A stretch of 64,000 nucleotides of DNA from Herbiconiux sp. VKM Ac-1786 (GTDB lineage Bacteria; Actinomycetota; Actinomycetes; Actinomycetales; Microbacteriaceae): the NCBI RefSeq assembly GCF_015350805.1, contig NZ_JADKSG010000002.1, positions 434,001 through 498,000 of the forward strand, given 5' to 3'. The first letter of the stretch is position 1. Each line of letters starts with the position of its first letter. The notes under the pieces are model-generated. The model was not told the origin of the DNA, did no database searches, and saw only the letters and a list, made by a program, of their open reading frames with translations. Below, piece after piece: positions 7,567-17,185 of this stretch. Both the position numbers and the translations under genes were made by a program.

Positions 7567-9111
7567 ATGGAGCCGACAGACCTACTCGAGATGCGCGGCA
7601 TCACCAAGGACTTCCAGGGCGTCAAGGCGCTCGACGGCGTGACGATCGATCTCCGCCGGGACGAGGTGCTGGCGATCTGCGGCGAGAACGGCGCGGGCAA
7701 GTCGACGCTGATGAAAGTGCTCAGCGGCGTCTACCCCCACGGCAGCTTCACCGGCGAGATCCGGCTCGACGGCGAGGCCGTCGAGATGAACGGGATCGCG
7801 GAGAGCGAGGACCGCGGCATCGTCATCATCCACCAGGAGCTCGCCCTGACCTCGACCATGTCGATCGCCGAGAACATCTACCTCGGGAACGAGGTGCGGG
7901 GGCGGCTCGGCCTGATCGACTGGGAGGAGACGCGCCGCCGGGCGGCGGGGCTCCTCGCCACGGTGGGGCTGAACGAGAACCCGTCGACCCTCGTGGCGGA
8001 ACTGAGCGTGGGCAAGCAGCAGCTGGTCGAGATCGCGAAGGCCTTCAGCAAGGACGTGCGCATCCTGATCCTCGACGAGCCGACCTCCGCTCTGACCGAC
8101 GAGGAGTCGGAGCACCTGCTCGGGCTGATCGCCGAGCTGAAGCAGCGGGGCATCGCCTCCATCATCATCAGCCACAAGCTCAACGAGATCGAGCGCATCG
8201 CCGACAGGGTCACGGTCATCCGCGACGGTGCCGTCGTCGAGACCCTGCCCAAGGCCGAGATCACGCAGGCCAGGATCATCCGCGGCATGGTCGGCCGCGA
8301 CATCAACCATCTGTTCCCCGAGCGCGTCGAGAAGAGCGTCGGCGACGAGGTGCTGCGCGTGCAGGCCTGGTCGGTGCAGGATGCGGCCGACCCGTCGAGA
8401 CGGCGGGTGCGCGACGCCCATCTCGTCGCCCGCGCCGGAGAGATCGTCGGCATCTGCGGGCTGATGGGGGCCGGGCGCACCGAGCTCGCGCTCAGTGTCT
8501 TCGGCCGGTCCTACGGCTCGGGGTTCTCCGGCGACGTCTTCGTCGACGGGGTGAAGCGCGACGTCTCGACCGTCAGCAAGGCGATCGCCGCGGGCATCGC
8601 GTACGTCACCGAGGACCGGAAGACCCTCGGGCTCCACCTCGACGACGACGTCGTGCAGAACATCGCCCTGCCGAGCCTGCCCCGGCTGCGCCGGCGCGGC
8701 TTCGTCGACGAGGACGCCGAGATCGGGGCCGCGAACGCCTTCAAGGAGTCGATGCGCATCAAGACGCCGTCGATCTTCGCCCCCGTCGGTCAGCTGTCGG
8801 GAGGCAACCAGCAGAAGGTCGTGCTGAGCCGGTGGATCTTCACCGACCCCCGGGTGCTCATCCTCGACGAGCCCACCCGCGGCATCGACGTGGGCGCCAA
8901 GTTCGAGATCTACACGATCATCCAGGAGCTCGCCGCGAGCGGGAAGTCGGTGGTGTTCATCTCGTCCGAGCTGCCCGAGCTCCTCGGCATGTGCGACCGG
9001 ATCGTCGCCATGCACGAAGGCGAGATCACCGGCGAGCTGCCGATCGATCAGGCCACACCCGAGAAGCTCATGGAGCTCATGACCCTCGAGAGGACAAGCG
9101 ATGACGACTAG
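7567..9111 (+). CDS. mmsA: Multiple-monosaccharide ABC importer, ATPase
   Basis: 514 aa from ATG 7567; GTG 7561 is two codons earlier but the GGGGGAAG ribosome site at 7551-7558 is spaced for the ATG. Two fused ATPase halves as in XylG/RbsA/GguA. First: GENGAGKST Walker A near 39, ELSVGKQQL signature, ILILDEPTSAL. Second: degenerate Walker A GLMGAGRTELAL, signature LSGGNQQKV, LILDEPTRGIDVG. The weak second nucleotide site is normal for this sugar family. Overlaps mmsB by 11 nt. Drives uptake of pentoses or hexoses delivered by the ChvE-type protein. Confidence 0.92.
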   Translation: MEPTDLLEMRGITKDFQGVKALDGVTIDLRRDEVLAICGENGAGKSTLMKVLSGVYPHGSFTGEIRLDGEAVEMNGIAESEDRGIVIIHQELALTSTMSIAENIYLGNEVRGRLGLIDWEETRRRAAGLLATVGLNENPSTLVAELSVGKQQLVEIAKAFSKDVRILILDEPTSALTDEESEHLLGLIAELKQRGIASIIISHKLNEIERIADRVTVIRDGAVVETLPKAEITQARIIRGMVGRDINHLFPERVEKSVGDEVLRVQAWSVQDAADPSRRRVRDAHLVARAGEIVGICGLMGAGRTELALSVFGRSYGSGFSGDVFVDGVKRDVSTVSKAIAAGIAYVTEDRKTLGLHLDDDVVQNIALPSLPRLRRRGFVDEDAEIGAANAFKESMRIKTPSIFAPVGQLSGGNQQKVVLSRWIFTDPRVLILDEPTRGIDVGAKFEIYTIIQELAASGKSVVFISSELPELLGMCDRIVAMHEGEITGELPIDQATPEKLMELMTLERTSDDD

Positions 9112-10312
9112 CGGAACGACGACGAGGCCGGCGACGGCCCGGCCCAGGGAGACGCTCTCCGCCCGGGGCTCGCGGTTCCTCAACCGCTACAGCATGGCGG
9201 TGGCCCTGGTGCTGGTGGTGGTGGTGTTCGCGCTCACCACGAAGGGCATCCTGCTGCGTGACCAGAACATCTCCAACCTGGTGGTGCAGAACGGTTACAT
9301 CCTGATCCTCGCGATCGGCATGGTGATGGTCATCATCGGCGGGCACATCGACCTGTCGGTGGGCTCGATCGCCGGCTTCGCCGGGGCGGCGGCGGCGATC
9401 CTGATGGTGCAGTACCAGGTGCCGTGGTGGCTCGCGCTGATCCTCAGCCTGGTGGTCGGCGGCCTCGCGGGGGCGTTCCAGGGCTTCTGGGTCGCCTACG
9501 CGAAGGTGCCCTCGTTCATCGTGACCCTTGCCGGCATGCTCATCTTCCGCGGTCTCACCATCGCGCTGATCGGGGCGCGGAACATCGGCAACCTGCCCGA
9601 GCCGTTCGTCTTCCTGGGGGCGGGCTACGTCAGCACGGGAGCCGAGTCCGGGCCCGACCTCCTCACCCTCGCGATCGGCGTGCTCATCGTGGCCGGGATC
9701 GTCGGCTGGCAGGTCGTCTCCCGCCGACGCCGCACGCGGCACGGGGAGAAGCCCGGCAGCACCGTCGTCTTCGTCGCGGGGCTCGTCGTGGTGTCGGCGG
9801 CGATCCTCTGGCTGAGCTACTCGCTCGCGAGCTTCCGCGGACTGCCGGTGGTGCTCATCATCCTGGTCGTGCTGGGAGTCGGCTACACGGTGCTGATGAC
9901 CCGCACCGTCATCGGCCGGCACATCTACGCGGTCGGCAGCAACCGGCAGACGGCGCAGCTGTCGGGCGTCAAGGACCGCCGCATCGACTTCTTCCTGTTC
10001 GTCAACATGGGCGTGCTCGCGGCCCTCGCCGGCGTCATCATCACCGCGCGCCTGAATCTCGCCACCTCGGGCGGCGGAACCGGGCTGGAGCTCGAGGCCA
10101 TCGCCGCGGCGTTCGTGGGCGGGGCCGCCGTGGCCGGCGGCACCGGCTCGATCGCGGGAGCGCTCGTCGGTGGCCTGACCATCGGAATCATCAACAACGG
10201 CATGTCGATCATGGGCCTGGGTACGCAGTGGCAGCAGACGGTGCTCGGCGTCGTCGTGCTGCTGTTCGTGGCCTTCGACATCTGGAACAAGGGCCGGCGC
10301 ACCCGACGCTGA
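9101..10312 (+). CDS. mmsB: Multiple-monosaccharide ABC importer, permease
   Basis: 403 aa with about ten hydrophobic helices, in the BPD_transp_2 family of sugar permeases (GguB/XylH type). Conserved features include GGHIDLSVGSIAGFAGA after the third helix, AKVPSFIVTLAGMLIFRGL, and AVGSNRQTAQLSGV in the cytoplasmic loop contacting the ATPase. Length and the inserted segment near residue 200-225 match the ~400-aa multiple-monosaccharide subgroup rather than the ~330-aa ribose permeases. ATG 9101 lies inside mmsA with GAGAGGA 6 nt before it. Followed by a run of 11 C residues before chvE. Confidence 0.92.
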   Translation: MTTSGTTTRPATARPRETLSARGSRFLNRYSMAVALVLVVVVFALTTKGILLRDQNISNLVVQNGYILILAIGMVMVIIGGHIDLSVGSIAGFAGAAAAILMVQYQVPWWLALILSLVVGGLAGAFQGFWVAYAKVPSFIVTLAGMLIFRGLTIALIGARNIGNLPEPFVFLGAGYVSTGAESGPDLLTLAIGVLIVAGIVGWQVVSRRRRTRHGEKPGSTVVFVAGLVVVSAAILWLSYSLASFRGLPVVLIILVVLGVGYTVLMTRTVIGRHIYAVGSNRQTAQLSGVKDRRIDFFLFVNMGVLAALAGVIITARLNLATSGGGTGLELEAIAAAFVGGAAVAGGTGSIAGALVGGLTIGIINNGMSIMGLGTQWQQTVLGVVVLLFVAFDIWNKGRRTRR

Positions 10313-10313
10313 G

Positions 10314-10324
10314 CCCCCCCCCCC
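10314..10324 (+). repeat. 11-nt cytosine homopolymer between mmsB and chvE
   Basis: Eleven consecutive C bases start one base after the mmsB stop codon, in the 53-nt gap before chvE. No other homopolymer of this length stands out in the window. It lies in a transcribed leader, so slippage would change spacing rather than a reading frame; sequencing error in length is also possible. Confidence 0.9.
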
Positions 10325-10365
10325 GAACCGCACGACACCCACCCCAGAGGAATGAGGACAGCACC

Positions 10366-11502
10366 ATGGCAATCACATCAGGTGGACGACGATCCACGAT
10401 CAGGACGATCCTGGGACTGGCGGTGGCGACCGCCACGCTCGCCGTCGGACTGACCGGCTGCAGTGCGGATGACGGTGCCGGGGGCGGGGCCGGCGGCACC
10501 GTGGGCATCCTGATGCCCGGCGTGCAGAGCGTGCGGTGGCAGATCGAGGCCGAGACGATGACGGAGGGCTTCGAGAAGCGCGGCTACGACACGGCGGTGC
10601 AGTTCGCCAACGACGACGCCCCCACCCAGGTGCAGCAGATGGAGGACATGATCACGCAGGGGGTGAACGCCCTCATCGTCGTCGCCGTCGACGTGCAGTC
10701 GCTCGGCGGCCCGCTCGCCGACGCGAAGGCGGCGGACATCCCGATCCTGTCGTACACGCGTCTGCTCTCGGACACCGACGCCGTCGACTACTACACGACC
10801 TTCGACTACAAGGCCTACGGCGCCGCCAGCGGTCACTCCATCCTCTCGGCCCTCGGTGTCGAGGACGCCGACGGCAACCCGACGGGTGAGAAGGGGCCGT
10901 TCTCGATCGAGATCGTCAACGGCAGCCCGACCGACTCGGTCGCCTACGACATGTGGGCCGGCTACGAGGAGACCCTCCAGCCCTACGTCGACGAGGGCGT
11001 GCTCACGATCCCCTCGGGACAGAGCACCTTCGACCAGTCCTCCACGCTGAACTGGACGGGCGAGGGCGCGCAGAGCCGGATGGAGAACATCATCACCTCG
11101 ACCTACTCCGATGGCACGAAGCTCGATGCCGTGTGGGTGCCCTTCGACGGAATGACCCGCGGCGTGATCGCCGCGCTGAAGTCCTCCGGCATCCAGCCCG
11201 GCACCGATGCCTGGCCCGTGCTGCCGGGCGGTGACGGCGAGCTCGACTCGATCAAGTCCATCCTCGCGGGGGAGCAGTACAGCTCCGCCTGGATCGACGT
11301 GATCACGCTGGCGAACGGCGCGGTGACCATCGTCTCCGACGTGCTCGACGGCGGCGACTGGCCCGAGCCCGACACCACGACCGACAACAACTCGGTCGAG
11401 GTGCCGACGAAGCTGTCGCCCGTGGTGAACGTGACGAAGGACAACGTGCAGGAGGTCCTGGTCGACAGCGGCTTCTACACCGCTCAGGAACTGGGGCTGT
11501 GA
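10366..11502 (+). CDS. chvE: Multiple-monosaccharide ABC importer, substrate-binding lipoprotein
   Basis: 378 aa. Signal peptide with twin basic start and lipobox LTGC (Cys32), so a surface lipoprotein. The mature part is a periplasmic-binding-protein type I fold: GTVGILMPGVQSVRWQIEAE, then DMITQGVNALIVVAVD, and PILSYTRLL at the hinge, as in ChvE and SbpA proteins for glucose, galactose, arabinose or xylose. ATG 10366 is preceded by GAGG sites. Third gene of the importer; order ATPase-permease-binding protein differs from the more usual binding-protein-first order. Sugar specificity is not certain. Confidence 0.92.
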   Translation: MAITSGGRRSTIRTILGLAVATATLAVGLTGCSADDGAGGGAGGTVGILMPGVQSVRWQIEAETMTEGFEKRGYDTAVQFANDDAPTQVQQMEDMITQGVNALIVVAVDVQSLGGPLADAKAADIPILSYTRLLSDTDAVDYYTTFDYKAYGAASGHSILSALGVEDADGNPTGEKGPFSIEIVNGSPTDSVAYDMWAGYEETLQPYVDEGVLTIPSGQSTFDQSSTLNWTGEGAQSRMENIITSTYSDGTKLDAVWVPFDGMTRGVIAALKSSGIQPGTDAWPVLPGGDGELDSIKSILAGEQYSSAWIDVITLANGAVTIVSDVLDGGDWPEPDTTTDNNSVEVPTKLSPVVNVTKDNVQEVLVDSGFYTAQELGL

Positions 11503-11585
11503 CCCGGCGGTGATTCCGCGGAGCCTCCGCGTGCCCTAACGTGGGGCCACGGCGTCGGCGCCGGCGCGGGGGCGAGGGGGACGGC

Positions 11586-12695
11586 ATGACGAAGAAGAGT
11601 GCGCCGCGGGATCTCGCGGTCGAGGCGCAGCAGCACGCCGCGGTGCGGGCGACGTTCGTCAAGAACGCCCTCACCCGGCTGCCGCTGATCGGGGCGCTGG
11701 TCATCACGATCAACCTCTTCGTGCAGGTGCGCGGCGACGTGGGGCTCGCCGTGGCGGTGGCCCAGAACCTCACCTTCGGCGGGCTGCTCGTCGTCGTGCT
11801 GCTGAACCTGGCGGTCTACATCATGGTGGGCATCATGGCGGCCGCGATGCCGCTCGTCTTCGATCCCGACTACAACGTCTGGACCAGGGTGATCGGCACC
11901 GCCGTCGTCGTGCTGCTCGGCGCCGTGCTGTTCAACACGGCGTCGTGGCTGCTGCTGGCGGCCCTCGCGGTCGCGTTCGTCGTCGTCGGCGTGGTCGTGC
12001 GACGGCGGCACCACGACGACGAGGAGGAGTTCACCGAGGAGACGGTGCAGGATGCTCTGCGGCACTCCGAGCCGCCGGTCGACTCGGGGCTCCGCACGCT
12101 CTGGGTCGAGGGGCGGGCGCTGCTCCGGGCCGAGTCGCCGGAGCCGTTGCCCGTGACCGCCGTCGAGGCGCAGGCGGCCCGGAAGCCGCACCGGCGACGC
12201 AAGGCGGCACCAGCGGCCGGCACAGCGGCAGCAACAGCGGCGGCCGTGACGCCGGTGAATCAGGCATCCGCCCCGGCCCCGGCCGAGAACGCCGCGCCGC
12301 CCGAACCCCGCGACCTCGCCGACGTCGCCGAGGAGTGGAACGCCCGAGCGGTGGAGATCCGCGCCCCCCACGCCAAGTCGGTCACCCGGCTGGCTTTCAC
12401 CGGCATCATCGGCTTCGTCGCCCTGTTCGGCGTGGCCATCCTCACGCAGCCGATCCGCTTCGCCCCGCTCGAGCTGGTCTCGATCGACGGCGCCGAGGCG
12501 AAGCCCGGCTTCATCCTGCTTCAGGGCTCGAACGGCGTGTTCGTGCCCGACCCGTTCGGCACGGCGGAGTTCGTCACGGTCGCCGAGGTGACCTCGCGTG
12601 AGCTCTGCGACGACACCCCGCAGTGGTGGACCGTCTCGGTGATCGAGATGCTCTCACCCGGCGAGATGAGCGGGCCCGACTGCGAAGTCGGCTGA
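11586..12695 (+). CDS. Hypothetical multi-pass membrane protein
   Basis: 369 aa. Four hydrophobic spans in the first 140 residues ([77 protein letters not shown]), then a His/Asp/Glu patch (RRRHHDDEEEF), a long Ala/Pro-rich cytoplasmic linker (about 190-250) and a last helix (FTGIIGFVALFGVAILTQ) before a ~75-aa outer tail with two Cys. The start is ATG 11586 after GAGGGGG; TAACGT near 11535 may be the -10. I do not recognise a family; it sits alone between the importer and mscR clusters. Confidence 0.75.
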   Translation: MTKKSAPRDLAVEAQQHAAVRATFVKNALTRLPLIGALVITINLFVQVRGDVGLAVAVAQNLTFGGLLVVVLLNLAVYIMVGIMAAAMPLVFDPDYNVWTRVIGTAVVVLLGAVLFNTASWLLLAALAVAFVVVGVVVRRRHHDDEEEFTEETVQDALRHSEPPVDSGLRTLWVEGRALLRAESPEPLPVTAVEAQAARKPHRRRKAAPAAGTAAATAAAVTPVNQASAPAPAENAAPPEPRDLADVAEEWNARAVEIRAPHAKSVTRLAFTGIIGFVALFGVAILTQPIRFAPLELVSIDGAEAKPGFILLQGSNGVFVPDPFGTAEFVTVAEVTSRELCDDTPQWWTVSVIEMLSPGEMSGPDCEVG

Positions 12696-12710
12696 TGGAG
12701 GAGGCCGCCG

Positions 12711-13364
12711 TCAGTGCCCGCGCGCGATCCACTCGTCGATATGCGGCGCCTCGGCGCTGATCGTCGTGCCGTCCCCGTGTCCGGTGAGCACGACCGTGTC
12801 GCCGGGCAGCGTCATCAGCTTCGCCGTGATCGAGTCGATGATCGTCGGGAAGTCGCTGTAGGAGCGCCCGGTCGCGCCCGGTCCGCCCTGGAAGAGGGTG
12901 TCCCCGGTGAAGACCGTTCCGAGCGCGGGCACCGAGAAGCAGACGGCTCCGGGGGAGTGGCCGGGGGTGTGCAGCACCTCGAGCTCGACGCCCGCCACGC
13001 CGAGGGTCTGGCTGTCGGCGAGGGGGAGGGGGGCGTCGGCGTCCGGGTGCACGACGGCCCAGAGCATCCGGTCGCCCTCGTGCAGGTGAACGGAGGCGCC
13101 GGTCGCCGCCTGCAGCTCGGCCGCGGCGTCGATGTGGTCGTCGTGGGCGTGGGTCAGCAGGATGGCGCGCACCGTGCGCTGCCCGACCGCCTCGAGGATG
13201 GCGCCGGCGTCGTGCGCGGCGTCGATGATCACGCACTCGGTGTCGTCGCCGACGACCCAGACGTTGTTGTCGACCTCCCAGGTGCCGCCGTCGAGGCTGA
13301 AGGTGCCGTGGGTGACGACCCGGTCGATGCGGGCGGCGGGGCCGGCCGAGCCGAAGCCGCCCAT
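12711..13364 (-). CDS. MBL-fold metallo-hydrolase partnered with MscR
   Basis: 217 aa. Metallo-beta-lactamase fold with the two-zinc motif THAHDDH, the third ligand in HTPGHSPG, FTGDTLF and a final GHGDGT. ATG 13364 shares one base with the mscR stop (TGATG), so the two are translationally coupled. The same pair occurs in mycobacteria (mscR followed by a glyoxalase-II-like gene, Rv2259-Rv2260). By analogy it may hydrolyse S-formylmycothiol to formate and mycothiol, completing formaldehyde removal; that reaction is inferred from linkage. Confidence 0.9.
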   Translation of the reverse strand: MGGFGSAGPAARIDRVVTHGTFSLDGGTWEVDNNVWVVGDDTECVIIDAAHDAGAILEAVGQRTVRAILLTHAHDDHIDAAAELQAATGASVHLHEGDRMLWAVVHPDADAPLPLADSQTLGVAGVELEVLHTPGHSPGAVCFSVPALGTVFTGDTLFQGGPGATGRSYSDFPTIIDSITAKLMTLPGDTVVLTGHGDGTTISAEAPHIDEWIARGH

Positions 13365-14458
13365 CAGAGCACCACCACCGAGCGCAGCACGTCGCCCGTC
13401 GCCATGCGGCCGAAGGCCTGCTCGATCTCGTCGATGCGGATGCGCTCGCTGACGAACTCGTCGAGCGGCAGCCGGCCCTGCAGGAACAATCCGGTCAGCA
13501 TCGGGAAGTCGCGCTCGGGCAGGCAGTCGCCGTACCAGCTCGACTTCAGCGATCCGCCGCGACCGAACACGTCCAGCAGCGGGATCGACAGGGTCATCTC
13601 GGGCGTCGGAACCCCCACCAGCACCACGGTGCCGGCGAGGTCGCGGGCGTAGAACGCCTGCCGCCAGGTCTCGGGCCGGCCGACCGCGTCGATGACGACG
13701 TCGGCGCCGAAGCCGCCGGTCAGCGCCTGCACGGCGGCGACCACGCCGTCCTCGTCGAGGTCGCTGGAGTCGATGCCGTGCGTCGCCCCGAGCCGCTCGG
13801 CCGCCGCCAGCTTCTTCGGGTCGCGGTCGATCGCGATGATCGTGCCGGCGCCGGCGAGGGCCGAACCGACGATCGCGGCGGTGCCGACCCCGCCGCAGCC
13901 GATCACGGCCACCGAGTCGCCGCGCCCGACGTTGCCGGTATTCATCGCGGCACCGAGCCCCGCCATGATGCCGCAGCCGAGCAGGCCCACGGCGGCGGGG
14001 TCGGCGGCCGGGTCGACCTTGGTGCACTGCTTCGCGTGAACCAGCGTCTTCTCGGCGAACGCGCCGATGCCGAGCGCGGGGCTCAGCTCGGTGCCGTCCT
14101 CGAGGGTCATCTTCTGGCTCGCGTTGTGCGTATCGAAGCAGTACCAGGGCTCGGCGCGCACGCAGGCACGGCACTCGCCGCAGACGGCCCGCCAATTCAG
14201 CACCACGAAGTCGCCGACCGCGACGTGGGTCACGCCCTCGCCGATCGCGCTCACCCGGCCGGCCGCCTCGTGCCCGAGGAGGTAGGGGAAGTCGTCGCCG
14301 ATGCCGCCCTCGCGGTAGTGGTAGTCGGTGTGGCAGACGCCGCAGGTCTCGATGTCGACGACGGCCTCGCCCGGGCCGGGATCGGGCACGACGATGCGCG
14401 TGAGCTCGACGGGCGCGCCCTTTTTTCGGGCGATGACGCCGGTCACGGTGGTGGGCAC
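13364..14458 (-). CDS. mscR: S-(hydroxymethyl)mycothiol dehydrogenase / S-nitrosomycothiol reductase
   Basis: 364 aa class III-like zinc alcohol dehydrogenase. Catalytic zinc ligands C39 (CGVCHTD) and H63-E64 (GHEAAGR); structural zinc cysteines 93, 96, 99 and 107; NAD site GCGGVGTAA. Oxidises the adduct of formaldehyde with mycothiol and reduces S-nitrosomycothiol, in the cytoplasm. The start is GTG 14458, with AAGGAG upstream. A minus-strand TAGGGT about 40 nt before the start is a likely -10. Transcribed with the MBL hydrolase. Its presence supports an actinobacterial host that makes mycothiol. Confidence 0.92.
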   Translation of the reverse strand: MPTTVTGVIARKKGAPVELTRIVVPDPGPGEAVVDIETCGVCHTDYHYREGGIGDDFPYLLGHEAAGRVSAIGEGVTHVAVGDFVVLNWRAVCGECRACVRAEPWYCFDTHNASQKMTLEDGTELSPALGIGAFAEKTLVHAKQCTKVDPAADPAAVGLLGCGIMAGLGAAMNTGNVGRGDSVAVIGCGGVGTAAIVGSALAGAGTIIAIDRDPKKLAAAERLGATHGIDSSDLDEDGVVAAVQALTGGFGADVVIDAVGRPETWRQAFYARDLAGTVVLVGVPTPEMTLSIPLLDVFGRGGSLKSSWYGDCLPERDFPMLTGLFLQGRLPLDEFVSERIRIDEIEQAFGRMATGDVLRSVVVL

Positions 14459-14599
14459 GGAGGCTCCTTCGGGTCGGGCGGGCGGATCGGGTCTCACCCT
14501 ACCCGGGGCCGTCCGGCGCGAGCCGGGAGCGGGGAGCGGCAGGGCCCGGGGAGACCTGGGTCCATGGTGCCCGCGCTCCGCCGCCCCTACCCTAAGCCC

Positions 14600-15847
14600 A
14601 TGCGATGGGCGCGAGGTGCGGCGGGGGTGGCCGTCCTGGTGGTGGGCGCGCTGGTGCTGACGGGATGCACGGCGGCAGCCCCGGCCCCTCCCGCGTCGGG
14701 CGGCGCGCCCACCGCGGCGGCCGACGCCCAGGCGGGGGCGGCGGGCATCCGGAGCATCATCGAGGACAAGCGCGAGGAGTGGGGCCTTCGCGCGGTGCTC
14801 GTGTCGGCGACGGTGAAGGGGCGGCCGGTCATCCGCGAGGCCTTCGGGGAGTCGATGACCGGGGTGCCCGCGACCACCGGGATGCACGTGCGGAACGGCG
14901 CGGTCGCCATCTCCTCCGTCGCCACGGTGCTGCTGCAGCTCGTCGAGGAGGGTGAGGTCTCGCTCGACGACCGGCTCGGCACCTGGCTGCCCGAGGTGCC
15001 GCACGCCGACGAGGTCACGCTCGGCCAGCTCGCGCAGATGACCGCGGGCTACGCCGACTACCTCTGGGACCCCGAGCTGCTGCACCTGCTCGAGGAGGAC
15101 CCGTTCCGCCAGTGGACGCCCGAGGAGCTCGCCGCCTACGGCACGTCGAAGCCGCTGGTCTACGAGCCCGGGACGAACTGGAACTACTCGCACACCGACT
15201 ACCTGCTGCTCGGCCTCGCCCTCGAGGCGATCACCCGCAAGCCGGTCGACCAGCTGATCGAGGAGCGCGTGATCGGCCCGCTCGGGCTGACGGGCACCGC
15301 GGCACCCGGAACCGCGGCGATCCCCGACCCGGTGCTGCACGCGTACACGGCCGAGCGGCGCGAGTACCTCGGCGTGCCCGACGGGGTGCCGTTCCTCGAG
15401 GACTCGACGTTCTGGAACCCGTCCTGGACCATCACGCGCGGCGCCGTGCAGTACAGCACGCTCGACGACCTGCTGCGCACGGCCGAGGCGGTCGGCACGG
15501 GCGAGCTGCTCAGCCCCGAGCTGCATGCCGAGCAGCTGAATCTCGACACCCGGGCGTTCGCGTCGCCGATCGACGGATGCCCGGCCTGCTTCCCGCACTC
15601 GGAGATCTACACCTATGGCATCGGCGTCGTGATGATGGGCGACTGGGTGCTGCAGAACCCGATGTTCAGCGGCACGGCCGCGGTGGAGGCCTACCTCCCG
15701 GGCGAGGACGTCGCGCTCGCGGTCGTGGTCACCTTCGACGAGAGCGCCTTCGACGGGTCGGGAGCGGTCGGCAACCGGGCCACCGACCTCTTCCGCCTGC
15801 TGGCGGCCGAGCTCGCCCCGCAGCACGCGCCGCCCACCCGCCCCTGA
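14600..15847 (+). CDS. Beta-lactamase-fold lipoprotein lacking catalytic residues
   Basis: 415 aa. Signal peptide with lipobox LTGC (Cys23). The body aligns with serine beta-lactamase/D-Ala-D-Ala-carboxypeptidase family proteins ([58 protein letters not shown]). The SxxK motif is replaced: G100-A-V-A-I104 stands where GSVTK is expected, so both the nucleophile Ser and the Lys are gone. The Y-S-N motif reads Y196-S-H198, and the HTG-like motif reads S357-G-T. It is therefore probably a binding pseudo-enzyme on the cell surface. TACCCT (14588-14593) lies 6 nt before the ATG. Confidence 0.85.
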   Translation: MRWARGAAGVAVLVVGALVLTGCTAAAPAPPASGGAPTAAADAQAGAAGIRSIIEDKREEWGLRAVLVSATVKGRPVIREAFGESMTGVPATTGMHVRNGAVAISSVATVLLQLVEEGEVSLDDRLGTWLPEVPHADEVTLGQLAQMTAGYADYLWDPELLHLLEEDPFRQWTPEELAAYGTSKPLVYEPGTNWNYSHTDYLLLGLALEAITRKPVDQLIEERVIGPLGLTGTAAPGTAAIPDPVLHAYTAERREYLGVPDGVPFLEDSTFWNPSWTITRGAVQYSTLDDLLRTAEAVGTGELLSPELHAEQLNLDTRAFASPIDGCPACFPHSEIYTYGIGVVMMGDWVLQNPMFSGTAAVEAYLPGEDVALAVVVTFDESAFDGSGAVGNRATDLFRLLAAELAPQHAPPTRP

Positions 15848-15905
15848 CGCACCGTTCCTGCCCTTCCCCTTCCCCCGACGGGCGGCGGCGGAGTAGAACG
15901 GGGGC

Positions 15906-16565
15906 ATGACAGACGCGATCTCGCCCCGGGATTTCCGGCAGTCGGAGGGCACGGGGGACTGGCGGGTGGTCGGCGACGGCGCCCGGGCCGTCTTCCGCAC
16001 CGCATCCTTCACGAAGGGTGCCGCCTTCGCGACCGCGATCGCCGAGCTCGCCGACACGGCCGACCACCACCCCGACGTCGACCTCCGCTACGGCGCGGTG
16101 GCGGTGCGCCTGATCAGCCACGACGTGGGCGACCTCAGCCGGCGCGACCTCGCGCTCGCCCGCGCGATCTCCACGCTGGCCGCCGAGCAGGGAATCGCCG
16201 CCGACCCGGCCGCCGTGCAGAGTCTCCAGATCGCGATCGACGCGGTCGACGTGGCGGCCGTGCGACGGTTCTGGCAGGCGGTGCTCGGCCACGACCCGGT
16301 CGACGACGGCGACCTCAGCGACCCGCTGGGGATCCTGCCCAACGTCTGGATCCAGCAGATCGACGCCGTGCGCCCCGAGCGCAACACGGTGCACCTCGAC
16401 CTCTACGTGCCCACCGACGTCGTCGAGCAGCGTCTGGCGGCCGCCCTCGCCGCGGGCGGCCGCATCGTGCGCGACACCGACGCGCCCGAGTGGTGGACGC
16501 TCGCCGACCCCGAGGGCAACGAGGTCGACCTCGCTCCGTGGCGCGACGACAGTCCCTGGTCGTGA
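15906..16565 (+). CDS. Pterin-4a-carbinolamine dehydratase-like / VOC fusion protein
   Basis: 219 aa with two domains. Residues 5-95 are pterin-4a-carbinolamine dehydratase: [31 protein letters not shown] contains the catalytic HHPD cluster, then [17 protein letters not shown]. Residues 110-219 are a VOC/glyoxalase-like half ([20 protein letters not shown], closing [15 protein letters not shown]). This fusion recurs in actinobacteria. The first half would recycle 4a-hydroxytetrahydropterin; no aromatic amino acid hydroxylase gene is nearby, so the real substrate is open. TAGAAC ends 6 nt before ATG 15906, so the message may be leaderless. Confidence 0.88.
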   Translation: MTDAISPRDFRQSEGTGDWRVVGDGARAVFRTASFTKGAAFATAIAELADTADHHPDVDLRYGAVAVRLISHDVGDLSRRDLALARAISTLAAEQGIAADPAAVQSLQIAIDAVDVAAVRRFWQAVLGHDPVDDGDLSDPLGILPNVWIQQIDAVRPERNTVHLDLYVPTDVVEQRLAAALAAGGRIVRDTDAPEWWTLADPEGNEVDLAPWRDDSPWS

Positions 16566-16583
16566 GGGCGCGGGAAAGTCTCG

Positions 16584-17057
16584 CTAGACGCCGACGCGGC
16601 GGAAGGCGTCGAGGCTGATGCCCGCGTCGAGCACGACCTTCGCCCACTCGCGGGCGGTGTGGAGCGAGTGGTCGCGGTAGTTGCCGCACTCCAGCGCCGA
16701 GACGGCCGGCACGTCGGACTCGACGGCCTCGTCGGCGATGAACCGCAGGCTCGACGTGAGCGCCGCGACCACGTCGGACACCTCGGGCTCGCCCCACATC
16801 AGCAGGTGGAAGCCGGTGCGGCAGCCGAACGGCGAGATGTCGATCACGCCGTCGATGCGGTCGCGCAGCAGCCCGGCGAGCATGTGCTCGAGCGTGTGGA
16901 TGCCCGCGGTCGGGATCTCCTGCACGTTCGGCTGGGTCAGCCGCACGTCGAAGTTCGTGATGGTTCCGCCGCCCGGCCCGTGCTCGACGCCGATGCGCCG
17001 CACGTAGGGCGCCAGCACGGCGGTGTGGTCCAGGGTGAAGCTCTCGATCTCGGCCAT
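16584..17057 (-). CDS. luxS: S-ribosylhomocysteine lyase (AI-2 synthase)
   Basis: 157 aa, full length for LuxS. Metal ligands H54 and H58 in HTLEH and C124 in LECGNYRDH; catalytic Glu57 and the Cys in FGCRTGF (C79) are present. Cleaves S-ribosylhomocysteine to homocysteine and DPD, the precursor of autoinducer-2, so it serves the activated methyl cycle and possibly signalling. ATG 17057 follows GGAGGA. Divergent from dnaE with 128 bp between them. No pfs gene lies in this window. Confidence 0.95.
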   Translation of the reverse strand: MAEIESFTLDHTAVLAPYVRRIGVEHGPGGGTITNFDVRLTQPNVQEIPTAGIHTLEHMLAGLLRDRIDGVIDISPFGCRTGFHLLMWGEPEVSDVVAALTSSLRFIADEAVESDVPAVSALECGNYRDHSLHTAREWAKVVLDAGISLDAFRRVGV

Positions 17058-17148
17058 CAGGTCCTCCTCGGGGGTGGGTCTCGCCTTCGATTCTCCCTCC
17101 TCGCCGAAGTGCTCCGCGACACGCCGACGGGTCGGTGCGGGCGGCGTT

Positions 17149-17154
17149 TAGACT
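17149..17154 (+). promoter_or_regulatory. -10 box of dnaE
   Basis: TAGACT 31 nt before the dnaE GTG predicts a leader of about 25 nt that carries the GGAG ribosome site. No clear -35 is visible, as is common in high-GC actinobacteria. Confidence 0.5.
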
Positions 17155-17185
17155 TGGACCCCACGCCGAGACAGCCGGAGAATCA

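Noticed and set aside
13364-16057. mscR frame remaining open to 16057, suggesting a much longer protein
   Set aside because: The upstream extension has no family content and covers the lipoprotein gene on the other strand; GTG 14458 has a ribosome site and fits the 360-aa family size.
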